Below, in pieces: positions 46,447-56,658 of a DNA stretch of 64,000 bases. The stretch's first letter is position 1. Every line of letters begins with the position of its first letter. Origin of the DNA: Woronichinia naegeliana WA131 (GTDB taxonomy: Bacteria; Cyanobacteriota; Cyanobacteriia; Cyanobacteriales; Microcystaceae); contig CP073041.1 of NCBI GenBank assembly GCA_025370055.1, positions 6,418,272 through 6,482,271 of the forward strand, in the 5' to 3' direction. The notes beneath the pieces are model-generated. The model worked only from the letters and a program-made list of their open reading frames with translations. It was not told where the DNA came from and searched no databases. Both the position numbers and the translations under genes were made by a program.

Positions 46447-48795
46447 ATGGCTAAAGTAGTCGGTATTGACCTCGGTACAACTAATTCCGTTGTCGCAGTG
46501 ATGGAAGGCGGCAAACCTGTTGTCATTGCCAATGCTGAAGGGATGAGAACCACACCTTCTGTGGTTGGTTTTAATAAAGAGGGGGAATTAGTAGTGGGGC
46601 AAATGGCTCGCCGTCAAGGGGTGTTAAATCCCCAAAATACCTTTTATGCCATCAAGCGTTTCATGGGGCGACGTTATGGGGAACTAACAACCGAATCTAA
46701 ACGGGTTCCCTACACCATTCGACGAGATGAAGCGGATAATATTAAAATTCGTTGTCCACGCCAGAAAAAAGACTATGCACCGGAAGAAATTTCTGCTCTA
46801 ATTTTACGCAAATTAGCCGATGAAGCCAGCCGTTATCTAGGCGAAAAGGTGACAGGGGCAGTGATTACTGTACCAGCCTATTTTAATGATTCCCAACGAC
46901 AAGCCACCAGGGATGCTGGACGGATTGCGGGGTTAGAGGTGCTACGGATTATCAATGAGCCAACGGCTGCTTCTTTGGCCTACGGTTTGGATCAACGCTT
47001 GAGCAAGAAAATTCTGGTCTTTGATCTGGGTGGGGGAACCTTTGATGTTTCCGTGTTGGAAGTGGGGGATGGAATTTTTGAAGTTAAGGCGACCAGTGGA
47101 GATACTCAACTCGGTGGAGCAGATTTTGATAGACGTATAGTGGATTGGTTAGCTGAACAGTTTTTAGAGCAGGAAAAAATCGATCTGCGTCAGGATCGTC
47201 AAGCTCTGCAACGCTTAACCGAAGCTGCCGAAAAAGCCAAAATTGAACTGTCTGGGGTTAGTGTCACGGACATTAATTTGCCCTTTATTACCATCACAGA
47301 AGATAGCCCCAAACATCTAGAAACACGACTAACGCGATCGCAGTTTGAAGAACTATCAGGGGATCTGGTGAGTCGGTTGCGGCGGCCCGTTAAACGAGTC
47401 TTAAATGATGCCGGTTTAAGTCCAGTCCAAATCGATGAAGTGGTCTTAGTAGGGGGCGGAACCCGAATGCCCATGATTAAAGCCCTAGTCCGTAGCTTTA
47501 TTGATCGAGAACCCAATGAAAATGTTAATCCCGATGAAGTGGTAGCGGTGGGGGCTGCCATTCAGGCCGGAATTTTGGGGGGTCAAGTTAAGGATATTTT
47601 GTTATTAGATGTCACGCCCTTATCCTTGGGACTGGAAACCATCGGGGGAGTCATGAAAAAACTCTTACCTCGTAATACAACCATTCCTGTCCGTAAATCC
47701 GACATTTTTTCGACGAGCGAAAATAACCAAACCGTTGTGGAAATCCATGTTCTCCAAGGGGAACGGGAAATGGCCAGTGATAACAAATCCCTCGGACGGT
47801 TTAAATTATCCGGTATTCCTCCGGCTCCCAGGGGGATTCCCCAGGTACAGGTCGCCTTTGATATTGATGCCAACGGGATTCTGCAAGTCACCGCCAGGGA
47901 TAAAACCACAGGACGGGAACAAAGTATTACGGTACAGGGTTCCTCTACCCTCAGTGACCTAGAGGTTAACCGTATGATCCAAGAGGCGGAAAGTTTTGCC
48001 TCGGAAGATCGAGAACGACGGGAACGCATTGAAAAACGCAATAGTGCTAAAGCTCTTACGGATCAGGCCCAACGTCGTCTGAAGGAAGTCACCCTGGATT
48101 TTGGTAGTGCTTTTACGGTTTCCTACCGTCGTCAGGTGGATTCGTTATCGGCAGAAATTTTAGAGAGTTTAGAAAAAGAGGATGAACGTCGTTTGGATCG
48201 GGCCCAAGCGGATCTACAGGATGTTCTCTATGAGTTAAATCGGGAAGTTCGTTTGCAATATCAAGACGAAGATGAGGGCTTCTTTAGTGCAATTCGTAAA
48301 ACCTTTACAGGGGATTTTGAAGATGATGAACCCTATGGCACTCGGCGATCAGATTATCGGGATGACTATGCTCCTCGCAGTGGTGTAAATACCAGTCGCG
48401 ATCGCGCAGCGCCACTTCGTGATCGCGCAGCGCCACTTCGTGATCGCGCAGCGCCACTTCGTGATCGCGGTGCATCCTATCGCAGTACCCGTCGTCCTGA
48501 CTCCCAGCCCAAGGATTATCGTGATTCTGGCTATGGGGATTGGGAAGAACCTCCCAGTCGTTCTGTTCGCAATGACAACCGAGGTAGCGATATTAACTAT
48601 GCAGAGAATTATGATTATCGTTCCCCTGTCCCCCGTCGTCCTTCCCCATTAAATAGTTCAAATAGTTCTCGCCTAAATGATCGTACCAATGAACGAGGCA
48701 GCGATCGCAAGAATGATCGTTCTCCCAATCGCAATCGCCCTCGTAATTTGCCCCCAGAAAATAATTGGGATGATGACGATGATGATTGGTTTTAA
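46447..48795 (+). CDS. dnaK3: Hsp70 chaperone DnaK3 type, with long charged C-terminus
   Basis: A 782-aa ATP-dependent chaperone. The ATPase domain shows [67 protein letters not shown] and [15 protein letters not shown]; the substrate domain follows with [16 protein letters not shown] and [15 protein letters not shown]. After ~residue 620 comes a 160-residue Arg/Asp/Ser-rich tail ending [10 protein letters not shown] instead of the EEVD-like end of other Hsp70s. This tail and the neighbouring dnaJ are typical of cyanobacterial DnaK3, reported to associate with thylakoid membranes. ATG 46447 begins the canonical [10 protein letters not shown]; seven upstream in-frame codons are ignored. The tail holds a 21-bp repeat array. 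Confidence 0.93.
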   Translation: MAKVVGIDLGTTNSVVAVMEGGKPVVIANAEGMRTTPSVVGFNKEGELVVGQMARRQGVLNPQNTFYAIKRFMGRRYGELTTESKRVPYTIRRDEADNIKIRCPRQKKDYAPEEISALILRKLADEASRYLGEKVTGAVITVPAYFNDSQRQATRDAGRIAGLEVLRIINEPTAASLAYGLDQRLSKKILVFDLGGGTFDVSVLEVGDGIFEVKATSGDTQLGGADFDRRIVDWLAEQFLEQEKIDLRQDRQALQRLTEAAEKAKIELSGVSVTDINLPFITITEDSPKHLETRLTRSQFEELSGDLVSRLRRPVKRVLNDAGLSPVQIDEVVLVGGGTRMPMIKALVRSFIDREPNENVNPDEVVAVGAAIQAGILGGQVKDILLLDVTPLSLGLETIGGVMKKLLPRNTTIPVRKSDIFSTSENNQTVVEIHVLQGEREMASDNKSLGRFKLSGIPPAPRGIPQVQVAFDIDANGILQVTARDKTTGREQSITVQGSSTLSDLEVNRMIQEAESFASEDRERRERIEKRNSAKALTDQAQRRLKEVTLDFGSAFTVSYRRQVDSLSAEILESLEKEDERRLDRAQADLQDVLYELNREVRLQYQDEDEGFFSAIRKTFTGDFEDDEPYGTRRSDYRDDYAPRSGVNTSRDRAAPLRDRAAPLRDRAAPLRDRGASYRSTRRPDSQPKDYRDSGYGDWEEPPSRSVRNDNRGSDINYAENYDYRSPVPRRPSPLNSSNSSRLNDRTNERGSDRKNDRSPNRNRPRNLPPENNWDDDDDDWF
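48397..48470 (+). repeat. 21-bp tandem repeat within dnaK3
   Basis: Three 21-bp units, starting CGCGATCGCGCAGCGCCACT (first, 48397-48417) and CGTGATCGCGCAGCGCCACT (second and third), then a partial fourth. They encode RDRAAPL three times plus RDRGAS. The first unit contains a complete HIP1 octamer GCGATCGC and the others a near match. Confidence 0.95.
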
Positions 48796-48910
48796 GGCTT
48801 GCTAAACTGACCCTAACGATTTAATCAAGAATTGCACCAAGGATCTCATCAACGGTGATCGCCTAGATTAACCTAACTTTAGTGATTATTAGAACCATTT
48901 ATCTAAATTT

Positions 48911-49822
48911 ATGCAACAACTGCGGAATTATTATCAAGTATTAGGAGTTCCCAAGGATGCAACGAGTGAAGAGATAAAAAAGTCCTTTCGGAAGTTAGCG
49001 AGACAATATCACCCCGATGTCAATCCCGACAATAAGGGGGCAGAGGAAAAATTTAAGGATATTAATGAAGCCTACGATGTGCTATCAGACGAAGTTAAAC
49101 GAGCAGACTACGATAGTCAATTTTTTGGACGGGGTAAACGCAAACCAACTTCACGCTTCCAAAATCCCCCCCGTGCAGAGAATGGCAGAACGTCTGCTCC
49201 TCCTCGACCAGCAGCAGAATATTGGCAGGACTATAGCCCAGGTACCGCCAAACGCACTAAACCGGTTACACCGCCACCTCGCACTCCCCCTAGAGATGTG
49301 GAGGCAAAATTAACGATTCCCCTCGAAAAGGCCTATCGCGGGGGACGAGAACGAATTCGTTTAGAAGATGGGCGATCCCTGGAAGTAGAGATGCCAGCCG
49401 GAATGATCGATGGCCAAAGGATTCGTCTCAAAGAACAGGGGATTAATGGCGGTGATCTCTATCTGAAAATTGGCATTGCACCCCACCCCTTTTTTGAACT
49501 ACAGGGTTCAGATATTGCTTGTCAAGTTCCTGTCACCCCTAGCGAGGCTATTTTAGGAAGCTCCGTAGAAGTCCCTACCATTGATGGTCTGGTCAAAATG
49601 ACCGTACCGAAGGGAGTTAAACCAGGTCAAAAGTTACGGTTAGCTCAGAAGGGTTATCCCAGTGGACGCGGTGAAGGAAGAGGCCCAATGGGCGATCGCG
49701 GTGATCAATTAGTCGAGATTCAAATTGCCATTCCTCCCGAACCTAGCCCAGAAGAAATAGAACTCTACCAAGCGATTCGGAATTTGGAACAGTATAATCC
49801 TCGCCAAAAGTTTCTGTCCTAA
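48911..49822 (+). CDS. dnaJ: DnaJ-type co-chaperone without zinc fingers
   Basis: A 303-aa J-protein starting [20 protein letters not shown]. The J domain spans ~5-72 with the HPD tripeptide ([13 protein letters not shown]) that stimulates DnaK ATPase. A proline/arginine-rich linker (~75-135) follows, then the two beta-rich substrate-binding domains ([60 protein letters not shown]). No CxxCxGxG zinc motif, so it is of the CbpA/type II class, as for cyanobacterial DnaJ3. It lies 115 bases downstream of dnaK3 on the same strand and is its likely partner. Confidence 0.93.
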   Translation: MQQLRNYYQVLGVPKDATSEEIKKSFRKLARQYHPDVNPDNKGAEEKFKDINEAYDVLSDEVKRADYDSQFFGRGKRKPTSRFQNPPRAENGRTSAPPRPAAEYWQDYSPGTAKRTKPVTPPPRTPPRDVEAKLTIPLEKAYRGGRERIRLEDGRSLEVEMPAGMIDGQRIRLKEQGINGGDLYLKIGIAPHPFFELQGSDIACQVPVTPSEAILGSSVEVPTIDGLVKMTVPKGVKPGQKLRLAQKGYPSGRGEGRGPMGDRGDQLVEIQIAIPPEPSPEEIELYQAIRNLEQYNPRQKFLS

Positions 49823-49858
49823 AATGTATTTAAAATTGTTTTTTAAGCAGGATTAAGT

Positions 49859-51548
49859 AGGGCTTGCTGAAAAAGTCAAAAAACGAAAGAAATGTGGGTT
49901 AGGGAAGTATGGACTGAAAAAGCATAGATAACTTATCCTTATGGAAACAAATCAAAATACAGATTTTGTTTAATCTATTGTTCCTTTCTGTCTAAAAAGG
50001 TCAACACAAATCACTCCTCACAAAAGAGAGGAAAATTAACACCATTTTTCACAAGAAAAACGACTCTACAACTTTTTACTTTTTGTCTTCTGAAGTAGAG
50101 TAGAAAGATTCATTACCAAAAAGTTCATCGCAATTACCGTTTCCGAGGTCTCAGGTAGTTTGGCCATCACTCGACCAAGACTAAATTTCCTCTTTCCCTG
50201 TCCGAATTTACCCTCAATGGCATTACGCACTCTTTCATCTGAGCGTGCCTCTTTCTTTTTTTCTTTGCTCACCTCTTTCGGCGGTCTTCCCAATCGGGGA
50301 CCACTCATTCTTATATCCCTTTCTTTACAATAAGCTCGATTCGCTTTTGTTCGATAGATTTTATCCACATGAACCGATTCCGGATAACATCCTGTTTCCC
50401 TTTTATATTCTTCTATTCGCGCTTGTAAATCTCCCGATTCGTTGTAATTATCCCAACTTAATTTGTCTAAGAAGACAAAGCCATTCACATTACTTGCCGA
50501 TATTTTAGCTCCAAACTCTACTGCTTTTCCCGCTTTTCCACGCACTATTGGACGCACGTGAGGTTGGCTTACACTCACAATTCTGTTTTCTACTTTATTT
50601 GTCTTTTTTTCATACATTTCTAACTGTTGCTCATACACTTTTCCTATCGTTACAAGCTCTTCTTGCTCTTTTTTCGTTAGTTTTTCTAACTTTGCTCCCT
50701 CTTCTATCATTTTTTCTATATCAGACAAGTTTCTTTTTATATATCCTAGTTGTTTTTTTGTTCCTTTTCTTCTTTCTTTTTTTGACACACGACGTTTTTT
50801 TGCTATGGCTAAGTACTCTTTTCTTGCCACTTCCCTATAAGTCCTCGGCTTTTCTTTCCTTTTCTCTTTTATTTCTTCATACAGCTTATCTATTATTTTT
50901 TCTGTTTTTTCTCTGGCATCATTCAATATTCCTATATCCGTTGGATATTTTATATCTGCTGGTGTACAAGTCGCATCTAACAATAACTTTCCTTCATTTT
51001 CTTTTTTTTCTGACGCTACACCCGTCGCTTTTTTTTCTATTTCTTTATTAATTTTATTTATTAATTCCATTCCTATTTTTTTACGAAAATGAACCATCAT
51101 TGACGCATTAAATGCTTCTTTGCTACTATAGCTTTCCATTCCTATAAAGTACTGTAAATAAGGGTTCTCTTTTATTTGTTCTACTGTTTCTCTGTCACTT
51201 TTTCCTGAAATTTCTTTGATAATTAATGCTCCTAATGCCATTCTAAATGATTTGGCTGGGGCTCCTTTTTTTTCTGTGAAGTTTTTTGCATATTCTTCCT
51301 CATATTCTTCCCAAAGAATCATTTTTGACATTTCTATCCAACGATTTTCTTCGTCTAACTGCCCGCCGAACAGATTTTTCAAGTTTTCTGGTGTTTCAAT
51401 TGAGTACTGTTGCTTTCGGTACATCTGCTTTCTCTCTTCTTAATGCAATGGTTTTGAGGCATTCTACCCTATTTTCGTGCATTCTAGCGGTTCTTAATTC
51501 GCCTACTATTTTTCTCCGTAAAGGTTTCAGCTTTTTTCAGCAAGCCCT
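49859..51548 (-). mobile_element. IS-A copy, complete
   Basis: 1,690 bp with both terminal repeats. Flanks are AAGT (left) and AAAT (right), so it has no own target duplication; the left flank matches the right flank (AAGT) of the next copy at 54433. Confidence 0.95.
50066..51424 (-). CDS. IS-A transposase, intact
   Basis: 452 aa, same domain order as the reference at 6882 and nearly identical to it; a characteristic difference is KMILWEEYEEEY for KMIPWEEYEEEY, shared with the copies at 3301, 52950, 56593 and 60215. That shared variant groups these copies as one recent sub-lineage. No stop or frameshift. Confidence 0.93.
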   Translation of the reverse strand: MYRKQQYSIETPENLKNLFGGQLDEENRWIEMSKMILWEEYEEEYAKNFTEKKGAPAKSFRMALGALIIKEISGKSDRETVEQIKENPYLQYFIGMESYSSKEAFNASMMVHFRKKIGMELINKINKEIEKKATGVASEKKENEGKLLLDATCTPADIKYPTDIGILNDAREKTEKIIDKLYEEIKEKRKEKPRTYREVARKEYLAIAKKRRVSKKERRKGTKKQLGYIKRNLSDIEKMIEEGAKLEKLTKKEQEELVTIGKVYEQQLEMYEKKTNKVENRIVSVSQPHVRPIVRGKAGKAVEFGAKISASNVNGFVFLDKLSWDNYNESGDLQARIEEYKRETGCYPESVHVDKIYRTKANRAYCKERDIRMSGPRLGRPPKEVSKEKKKEARSDERVRNAIEGKFGQGKRKFSLGRVMAKLPETSETVIAMNFLVMNLSTLLQKTKSKKL

Positions 51549-51849
51549 AAATAGCTTATATGGCAGGGATGATGTAGAATATCAACTAATATAAATTTTT
51601 CTCAAATCTATCCCCTAAATCAACGTTTTTATGACTAACATTTTTGCGCTATTATTTTTTGTCTTAAATCAATTGACAGTAGAACAGCAATTGGCAGAGA
51701 AATATTGTCTCTCAAAGACTAATTTTAAACAGCCTTGCCCAAGTTGTGGCTCTTATCACACTATTAAGAATGGTTCCGCCCATAATGGTAAGCCCAAAAA
51801 TCTATGTAAAGACTGTGGTCGCCAGTTTGTTATTAACTCTAGTCAGAAG
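51549..51849 (+). pseudogene. IS1-type transposase N-terminal fragment
   Basis: The frame 51631-51849 contains the zinc-ribbon CPSCGSYHTIKNGSAHNGKP, LCKDCGRQFVINSSQ, which is the InsA-like N-terminus of a short IS1-family element unrelated in sequence to IS-B. It is cut where the IS66-like end begins at 51850. Confidence 0.75.
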
Positions 51850-52142
51850 GTAATCGTTCAGGGGGACAAAATCTGATAATCTAAAAGTCATGGAAGAAAA
51901 ACAGCTACTAGAGACAGCCGAAATTGACGAAAATGATTGGGAGCAAACCCCAGTCAGCGTCAGAAATCTGGTGGTAAAATTATTCGATAAGATAGAGCAA
52001 CTAGAAAAACACCTCAAAGAATTGCAGGAAACAAACGAAAAGATTAGCGAAAAAGTCAATCAGAATTCTCAAAACTCAAATAACCCTCCTACGTCAGAGC
52101 CGCTAAATGTTGAAATTCCCAAGAAAAAAAAGAAACGCGAGT
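51850..52142 (+). pseudogene. IS66-type transposase N-terminal fragment
   Basis: The end-like sequence GTAATCGTTCAGGGGGACAA is followed by ATG 51890: MEEKQLLETAEIDENDWEQT, a coiled-coil-like stretch (LFDKIEQLEKHLKELQETNE), then VNQNSQNSNNPPTSEPLN and a Lys-rich run. This is the leader of IS66 TnpC proteins (N-S-S-N-S-S-x-P-P-S-S-D pattern). It is truncated by an ISKra4 end at 52143, leaving no catalytic domain. Confidence 0.75.
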
Positions 52143-52742
52143 CGGGAGCATCCCAGATTTGCAATGAGTAAAAGTACTCAGGCAATAGCTTCATTGAGAT
52201 AAGCACAGCGTAATCTCAATATTTGAGGAACGTTTTCTGACTTCCAACAAGCCCCTGCTATTTGTATTCTCTTGCCAATTTGTTTGATTTTTGACTCTAC
52301 ACTTCCTGAGCCAATGCAGATACCTAAGTCTTGATAGAGTCCATAATCTGGCATTCTGCTTTCATGTTTCTTCATATAATTGATGAAGTTAATTGCTTCC
52401 TTTTGTTTTGAACCGTTCAATTCTTTAATTGCTGAATCTTGCTCCCCTTGCCATAAGTACGTCTCTATTTGCCTCTTTACCTTTTTTGAAACTTTCACTT
52501 TATGGATATTTTCCACCAAGTGATACCAATCCAATACTTCCCTTCTTTCGTCTTTATCCCTTATCTTTTCTATCAGATTCCAAATCCCATCATGTCCATC
52601 TCCTAAGCAAGTTACTACTCTCGCTAATGGTTGATTATTTGTCCAAGCGATTAATTCTTCCTGCGCTTGAAAAAATGCCGCACATACCTGACCATGTAAG
52701 CTTACTGCTTTATAATTTTTGGTTCTACCAGAGTTGCTAGGT
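52143..52742 (-). pseudogene. ISKra4-type transposase C-terminal fragment
   Basis: Starts at the element end GGGAGCATCCCAGATTTGC. Read leftward from the IS-A junction it encodes NYKAVSLHGQVCAAFFQAQE, VTCLGDGHDGIWNLIEK, VLDWYHLVENIHKVKVSKKV (Asp) and CIGSGSVESKIKQIGKRIQI (Glu). It belongs to the same kind of element as the N-terminal piece at 30430-31050. The N-terminal half is cut by IS-A at 52743. Confidence 0.83.
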
Positions 52743-54432
52743 AGGGCTTGCTGAAAAAGTCAAAAAACGAAAGAAATGTGGGTTAGGGAAGTATGGACTG
52801 AAAAAGCATAGATAACTTATCCTTATGGAAACAAATCAAAATACAGATTTTGTTTAATCTATTGTTCCTTTCTGTCTAAAAAGGTCAACACAAATCACTC
52901 CTCACAAAAGAGAGGAAAATTAACACCATTTTTCACAAGAAAAACGACTCTACAACTTTTTACTTTTTGTCTTCTGAAGTAGAGTAGAAAGATTCATTAC
53001 CAAAAAGTTCATCGCAATTACCGTTTCCGAGGTCTCAGGTAGTTTGGCCATCACTCGACCAAGACTAAATTTCCTCTTTCCCTGTCCGAATTTACCCTCA
53101 ATGGCATTACGCACTCTTTCATCTGAGCGTGCCTCTTTCTTTTTTTCTTTGCTCACCTCTTTCGGCGGTCTTCCCAATCGGGGACCACTCATTCTTATAT
53201 CCCTTTCTTTACAATAAGCTCGATTCGCTTTTGTTCGATAGATTTTATCCACATGAACCGATTCCGGATAACATCCTGTTTCCCTTTTATATTCTTCTAT
53301 TCGCGCTTGTAAATCTCCCGATTCGTTGTAATTATCCCAACTTAATTTGTCTAAGAAGACAAAGCCATTCACATTACTTGCCGATATTTTAGCTCCAAAC
53401 TCTACTGCTTTTCCCGCTTTTCCACGCACTATTGGACGCACGTGAGGTTGGCTTACACTCACAATTCTGTTTTCTACTTTATTTGTCTTTTTTTCATACA
53501 TTTCTAACTGTTGCTCATACACTTTTCCTATCGTTACAAGCTCTTCTTGCTCTTTTTTCGTTAGTTTTTCTAACTTTGCTCCCTCTTCTATCATTTTTTC
53601 TATATCAGACAAGTTTCTTTTTATATATCCTAGTTGTTTTTTTGTTCCTTTTCTTCTTTCTTTTTTTGACACACGACGTTTTTTTGCTATGGCTAAGTAC
53701 TCTTTTCTTGCCACTTCCCTATAAGTCCTCGGCTTTTCTTTCCTTTTCTCTTTTATTTCTTCATACAGCTTATCTATTATTTTTTCTGTTTTTTCTCTGG
53801 CATCATTCAATATTCCTATATCCGTTGGATATTTTATATCTGCTGGTGTACAAGTCGCATCTAACAATAACTTTCCTTCATTTTCTTTTTTTTCTGACGC
53901 TACACCCGTCGCTTTTTTTTCTATTTCTTTATTAATTTTATTTATTAATTCCATTCCTATTTTTTTACGAAAATGAACCATCATTGACGCATTAAATGCT
54001 TCTTTGCTACTATAGCTTTCCATTCCTATAAAGTACTGTAAATAAGGGTTCTCTTTTATTTGTTCTACTGTTTCTCTGTCACTTTTTCCTGAAATTTCTT
54101 TGATAATTAATGCTCCTAATGCCATTCTAAATGATTTGGCTGGGGCTCCTTTTTTTTCTGTGAAGTTTTTTGCATATTCTTCCTCATATTCTTCCCAAAG
54201 AATCATTTTTGACATTTCTATCCAACGATTTTCTTCGTCTAACTGCCCGCCGAACAGATTTTTCAAGTTTTCTGGTGTTTCAATTGAGTACTGTTGCTTT
54301 CGGTACATCTGCTTTCTCTCTTCTTAATGCAATGGTTTTGAGGCATTCTACCCTATTTTCGTGCATTCTAGCGGTTCTTAATTCGCCTACTATTTTTCTC
54401 CGTAAAGGTTTCAGCTTTTTTCAGCAAGCCCT
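52743..54432 (-). mobile_element. IS-A copy, complete
   Basis: 1,690 bp with both ends. Flanks AGGT (left) and AAGT (right) do not match each other. Its right flank leads into the 78-aa gene segment, as does that of the copy at 56149-58054, which makes these two copies the likely crossover partners for the tandem duplication. Confidence 0.95.
52950..54308 (-). CDS. IS-A transposase, intact
   Basis: 452 aa, the same protein as encoded at 50066-51424 (ILWEEYEEEY variant), with all catalytic segments and no lesion. The IS-A copy that carries it forms the right-hand arm of the putative composite 49859-54432. Confidence 0.93.
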   Translation of the reverse strand: MYRKQQYSIETPENLKNLFGGQLDEENRWIEMSKMILWEEYEEEYAKNFTEKKGAPAKSFRMALGALIIKEISGKSDRETVEQIKENPYLQYFIGMESYSSKEAFNASMMVHFRKKIGMELINKINKEIEKKATGVASEKKENEGKLLLDATCTPADIKYPTDIGILNDAREKTEKIIDKLYEEIKEKRKEKPRTYREVARKEYLAIAKKRRVSKKERRKGTKKQLGYIKRNLSDIEKMIEEGAKLEKLTKKEQEELVTIGKVYEQQLEMYEKKTNKVENRIVSVSQPHVRPIVRGKAGKAVEFGAKISASNVNGFVFLDKLSWDNYNESGDLQARIEEYKRETGCYPESVHVDKIYRTKANRAYCKERDIRMSGPRLGRPPKEVSKEKKKEARSDERVRNAIEGKFGQGKRKFSLGRVMAKLPETSETVIAMNFLVMNLSTLLQKTKSKKL

Positions 54433-54907
54433 AAGTAATAGTTCATTAGCAAAACTTTGGCGTTTTTCAAAATATAATGACCTAAATTGGGAACTCCATA
54501 CCTGTTGATGAGAATTGACATATATCTCTCTTTTGTTATTTTAGGAAATAATTTTAAATCTCAAATCTTACAGCCCTTGCTCAACAAGGATTCTGTCGTT
54601 ATTTCTGAGTATAAAGTAAAATGTGTATTTCCTCTTAACTTAATCGCTCGGAAGTCTTTCCATAGCAAGACTTCAGTATTTGAGGTCTGAAAATGTCTTC
54701 ATGGACTAACAGAAGAGAGATACTTCATAGAGATCCCTCTATGATAAAAATTGCCTACAAAAAACCATAAAAATAGTAACAGTAGATGTGGTGGCTTTAT
54801 CGGAGGAATATTGGGGATACACTTTAGCCTAAAATGATTCTAGTTTTGTATATTTGAGGTAAAATAAAAATCTTAAGTTTTTAGTCGCATAAGGAGAGTC
54901 TTGAGTT
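54433..54907. other. Non-coding stretch upstream of the 78-aa gene (repeated at 58055-58529)
   Basis: 475 AT-rich bases with a single doubtful 67-codon frame (54487-54690) that has no convincing start signal. It probably includes the promoter of the downstream gene. Nothing else recognised. Confidence 0.5.
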
Positions 54908-55144
54908 ATGGCAAAATCTCAAAGTTTTGAAGAAACCTATCCTAATCTTGCTCGCTTTATTGATGGCAGTAGTGGCGGCTGGATTGAGCTTGGCGATAGT
55001 GAACATATTAATTCTTTTGCCAGAGCCTATGATATGGGAGGAACAATCTATGAAGGAAAAAGCTCATATAAGACGGTAGATGCGGCTTTACAGGATTTAG
55101 AAAAGCACGTTGCTGAGTATATGGAAGAAAATGGTATTGATTGA
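54908..55144 (+). CDS. Small conserved-looking protein, function unknown, copy 1
   Basis: A 78-aa acidic protein: MAKSQSFEETYPNLARFIDG, then GGWIELGDSEHINSFARAYD, GGTIYEGKSSYKTVDAALQD and a C-terminal helix LEKHVAEYMEENGID. A good ribosome binding site (AAGGAGAG) lies about 10 bases upstream of ATG 54908. I do not recognise a named domain; composition and length suggest a small soluble cytoplasmic protein. It is the only non-mobile gene in the duplicated unit, so its dosage is doubled. Confidence 0.75.
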   Translation: MAKSQSFEETYPNLARFIDGSSGGWIELGDSEHINSFARAYDMGGTIYEGKSSYKTVDAALQDLEKHVAEYMEENGID

Positions 55145-55192
55145 ATGATTGCTATAAGATTTATTTTTTTTGCTAAGGAGATTAATTTAAGT

Positions 55193-56148
55193 AGGGCTTG
55201 CTGAAAAAGTCAAAAAACGAAAGAAATGTGGGTTAGGGAAGTATGGACTGAAAAAGCATAGATAACTTATCCTTATGGAAACAAATCAAAATACAGATTT
55301 TGTTTAATCTATTGTTCCTTTCTGTCTAAAAAGGTCAACACAAATCACTCCTCACAAAAGAGAGGAAAATTAACACCATTTTTCACAAGAAAAACGACTC
55401 TACAACTTTTTACTTTTTGTCTTCTGAAGTAGAGTAGAAAGATTCATTACCAAAAAGTTCATCGCAATTACCGTTTCCGAGGTCTCAGGTAGTTTGGCCA
55501 TCACTCGACCAAGACTAAATTTCCTCTTTCCCTGTCCGAATTTACCCTCAATGGCATTACGCACTCTTTCATCTGAGCGTGCCTCTTTCTTTTTTTCTTT
55601 GCTCACCTCTTTCGGCGGTCTTCCCAATCGGGGACCACTCATTCTTATATCCCTTTCTTTACAATAAGCTCGATTCGCTTTTGTTCGATAGATTTTATCC
55701 ACATGAACCGATTCCGGATAACATCCTGTTTCCCTTTTATATTCTTCTATTCGCGCTTGTAAATCTCCCGATTCGTTGTAATTATCCCAACTTAATTTGT
55801 CTAAGAAGACAAAGCCATTCACATTACTTGCCGATATTTTAGCTCCAAACTCTACTGCTTTTCCCGCTTTTCCACGCACTATTGGACGCACGTGAGGTTG
55901 GCTTACACTCACAATTCTGTTTTCTACTTTATTTGTCTTTTTTTCATACATTTCTAACTGTTGCTCATACACTTTTCCTATCGTTACAAGCTCTTCTTGC
56001 TCTTTTTTCGTTAGTTTTTCTAACTTTGCTCCCTCTTCTATCATTTTTTCTATATCAGACAAGTTTCTTTTTATATATCCTAGTTGTTTTTTTGTTCCTT
56101 TTCTTCTTTCTTTTTTTGACACACGACGTTTTTTTGCTATGGCTAAGT
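55193..56148 (-). mobile_element. IS-A, left part of an outer copy interrupted by another IS-A
   Basis: The terminal repeat is at 55193, flanked by AAGT (55189-55192). It carries the transposase C-terminal 249 codons (55400-56148). At the internal AAGT (56145-56148) a second IS-A begins. The rest of the outer copy is found after the duplication at 61681-62413. Confidence 0.93.
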
Positions 56149-56446
56149 AGGGCTTGCTGAAAAAGTCAAAAAACGAAAGAAATGTGGGTTAGGGAAGTAT
56201 GGACTGAAAAAGCATAGATAACTTATCCTTATGGAAACAAATCAAAATACAGATTTTGTTTAATCTATTGTTCCTTTCTGTCTAAAAAGGTCAACACAAA
56301 TCACTCCTCACAAAAGAGAGGAAAATTAACACCATTTTTCACAAGAAAAACGACTCTACAACTTTTTACTTTTTGTCTTCTGAAGTAGAGTAGAAAGATT
56401 CATTACCAAAAAGTTCATCGCAATTACCGTTTCCGAGGTCTCAGGT

Positions 56447-56658
56447 AGGGCTTGCTGAATAAGTCTGCAAATCGAACCTAGATGCCACAGGGCGCGAAAA
56501 ATGGTGACTTCAGAAATCAGTTTCCGATTTTAACCCACAATTTTCTAGCAAAGTGCATGGATTTTGAGCCTTCAAATGCCATAAGCTTGCACCTAATCGT
56601 GTTCAAAATGGCTGAAAAGCTTATCTGATAAAGGTTCTGCCTTTATTCGGCAAACCCC
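56447..56658. mobile_element. 212-bp MITE, copy 2
   Basis: Left end AGGGCTTGCTGAATAAG; right end CTTTATTCGGCAAACCCC; flanked by AGGT on both sides. Same interior as the copy at 669-880, with about 20 percent differences by eye. It sits near the end of the IS-A transposase gene. Confidence 0.9.

Noticed and set aside
54487-54690. A 67-aa frame (MGTPYLLMRIDIYLSFVILG) upstream of the 78-aa gene
   Set aside because: No ribosome binding site and an ordinary AT-rich composition. It starts close to the IS-A junction and has no recognised similarity.
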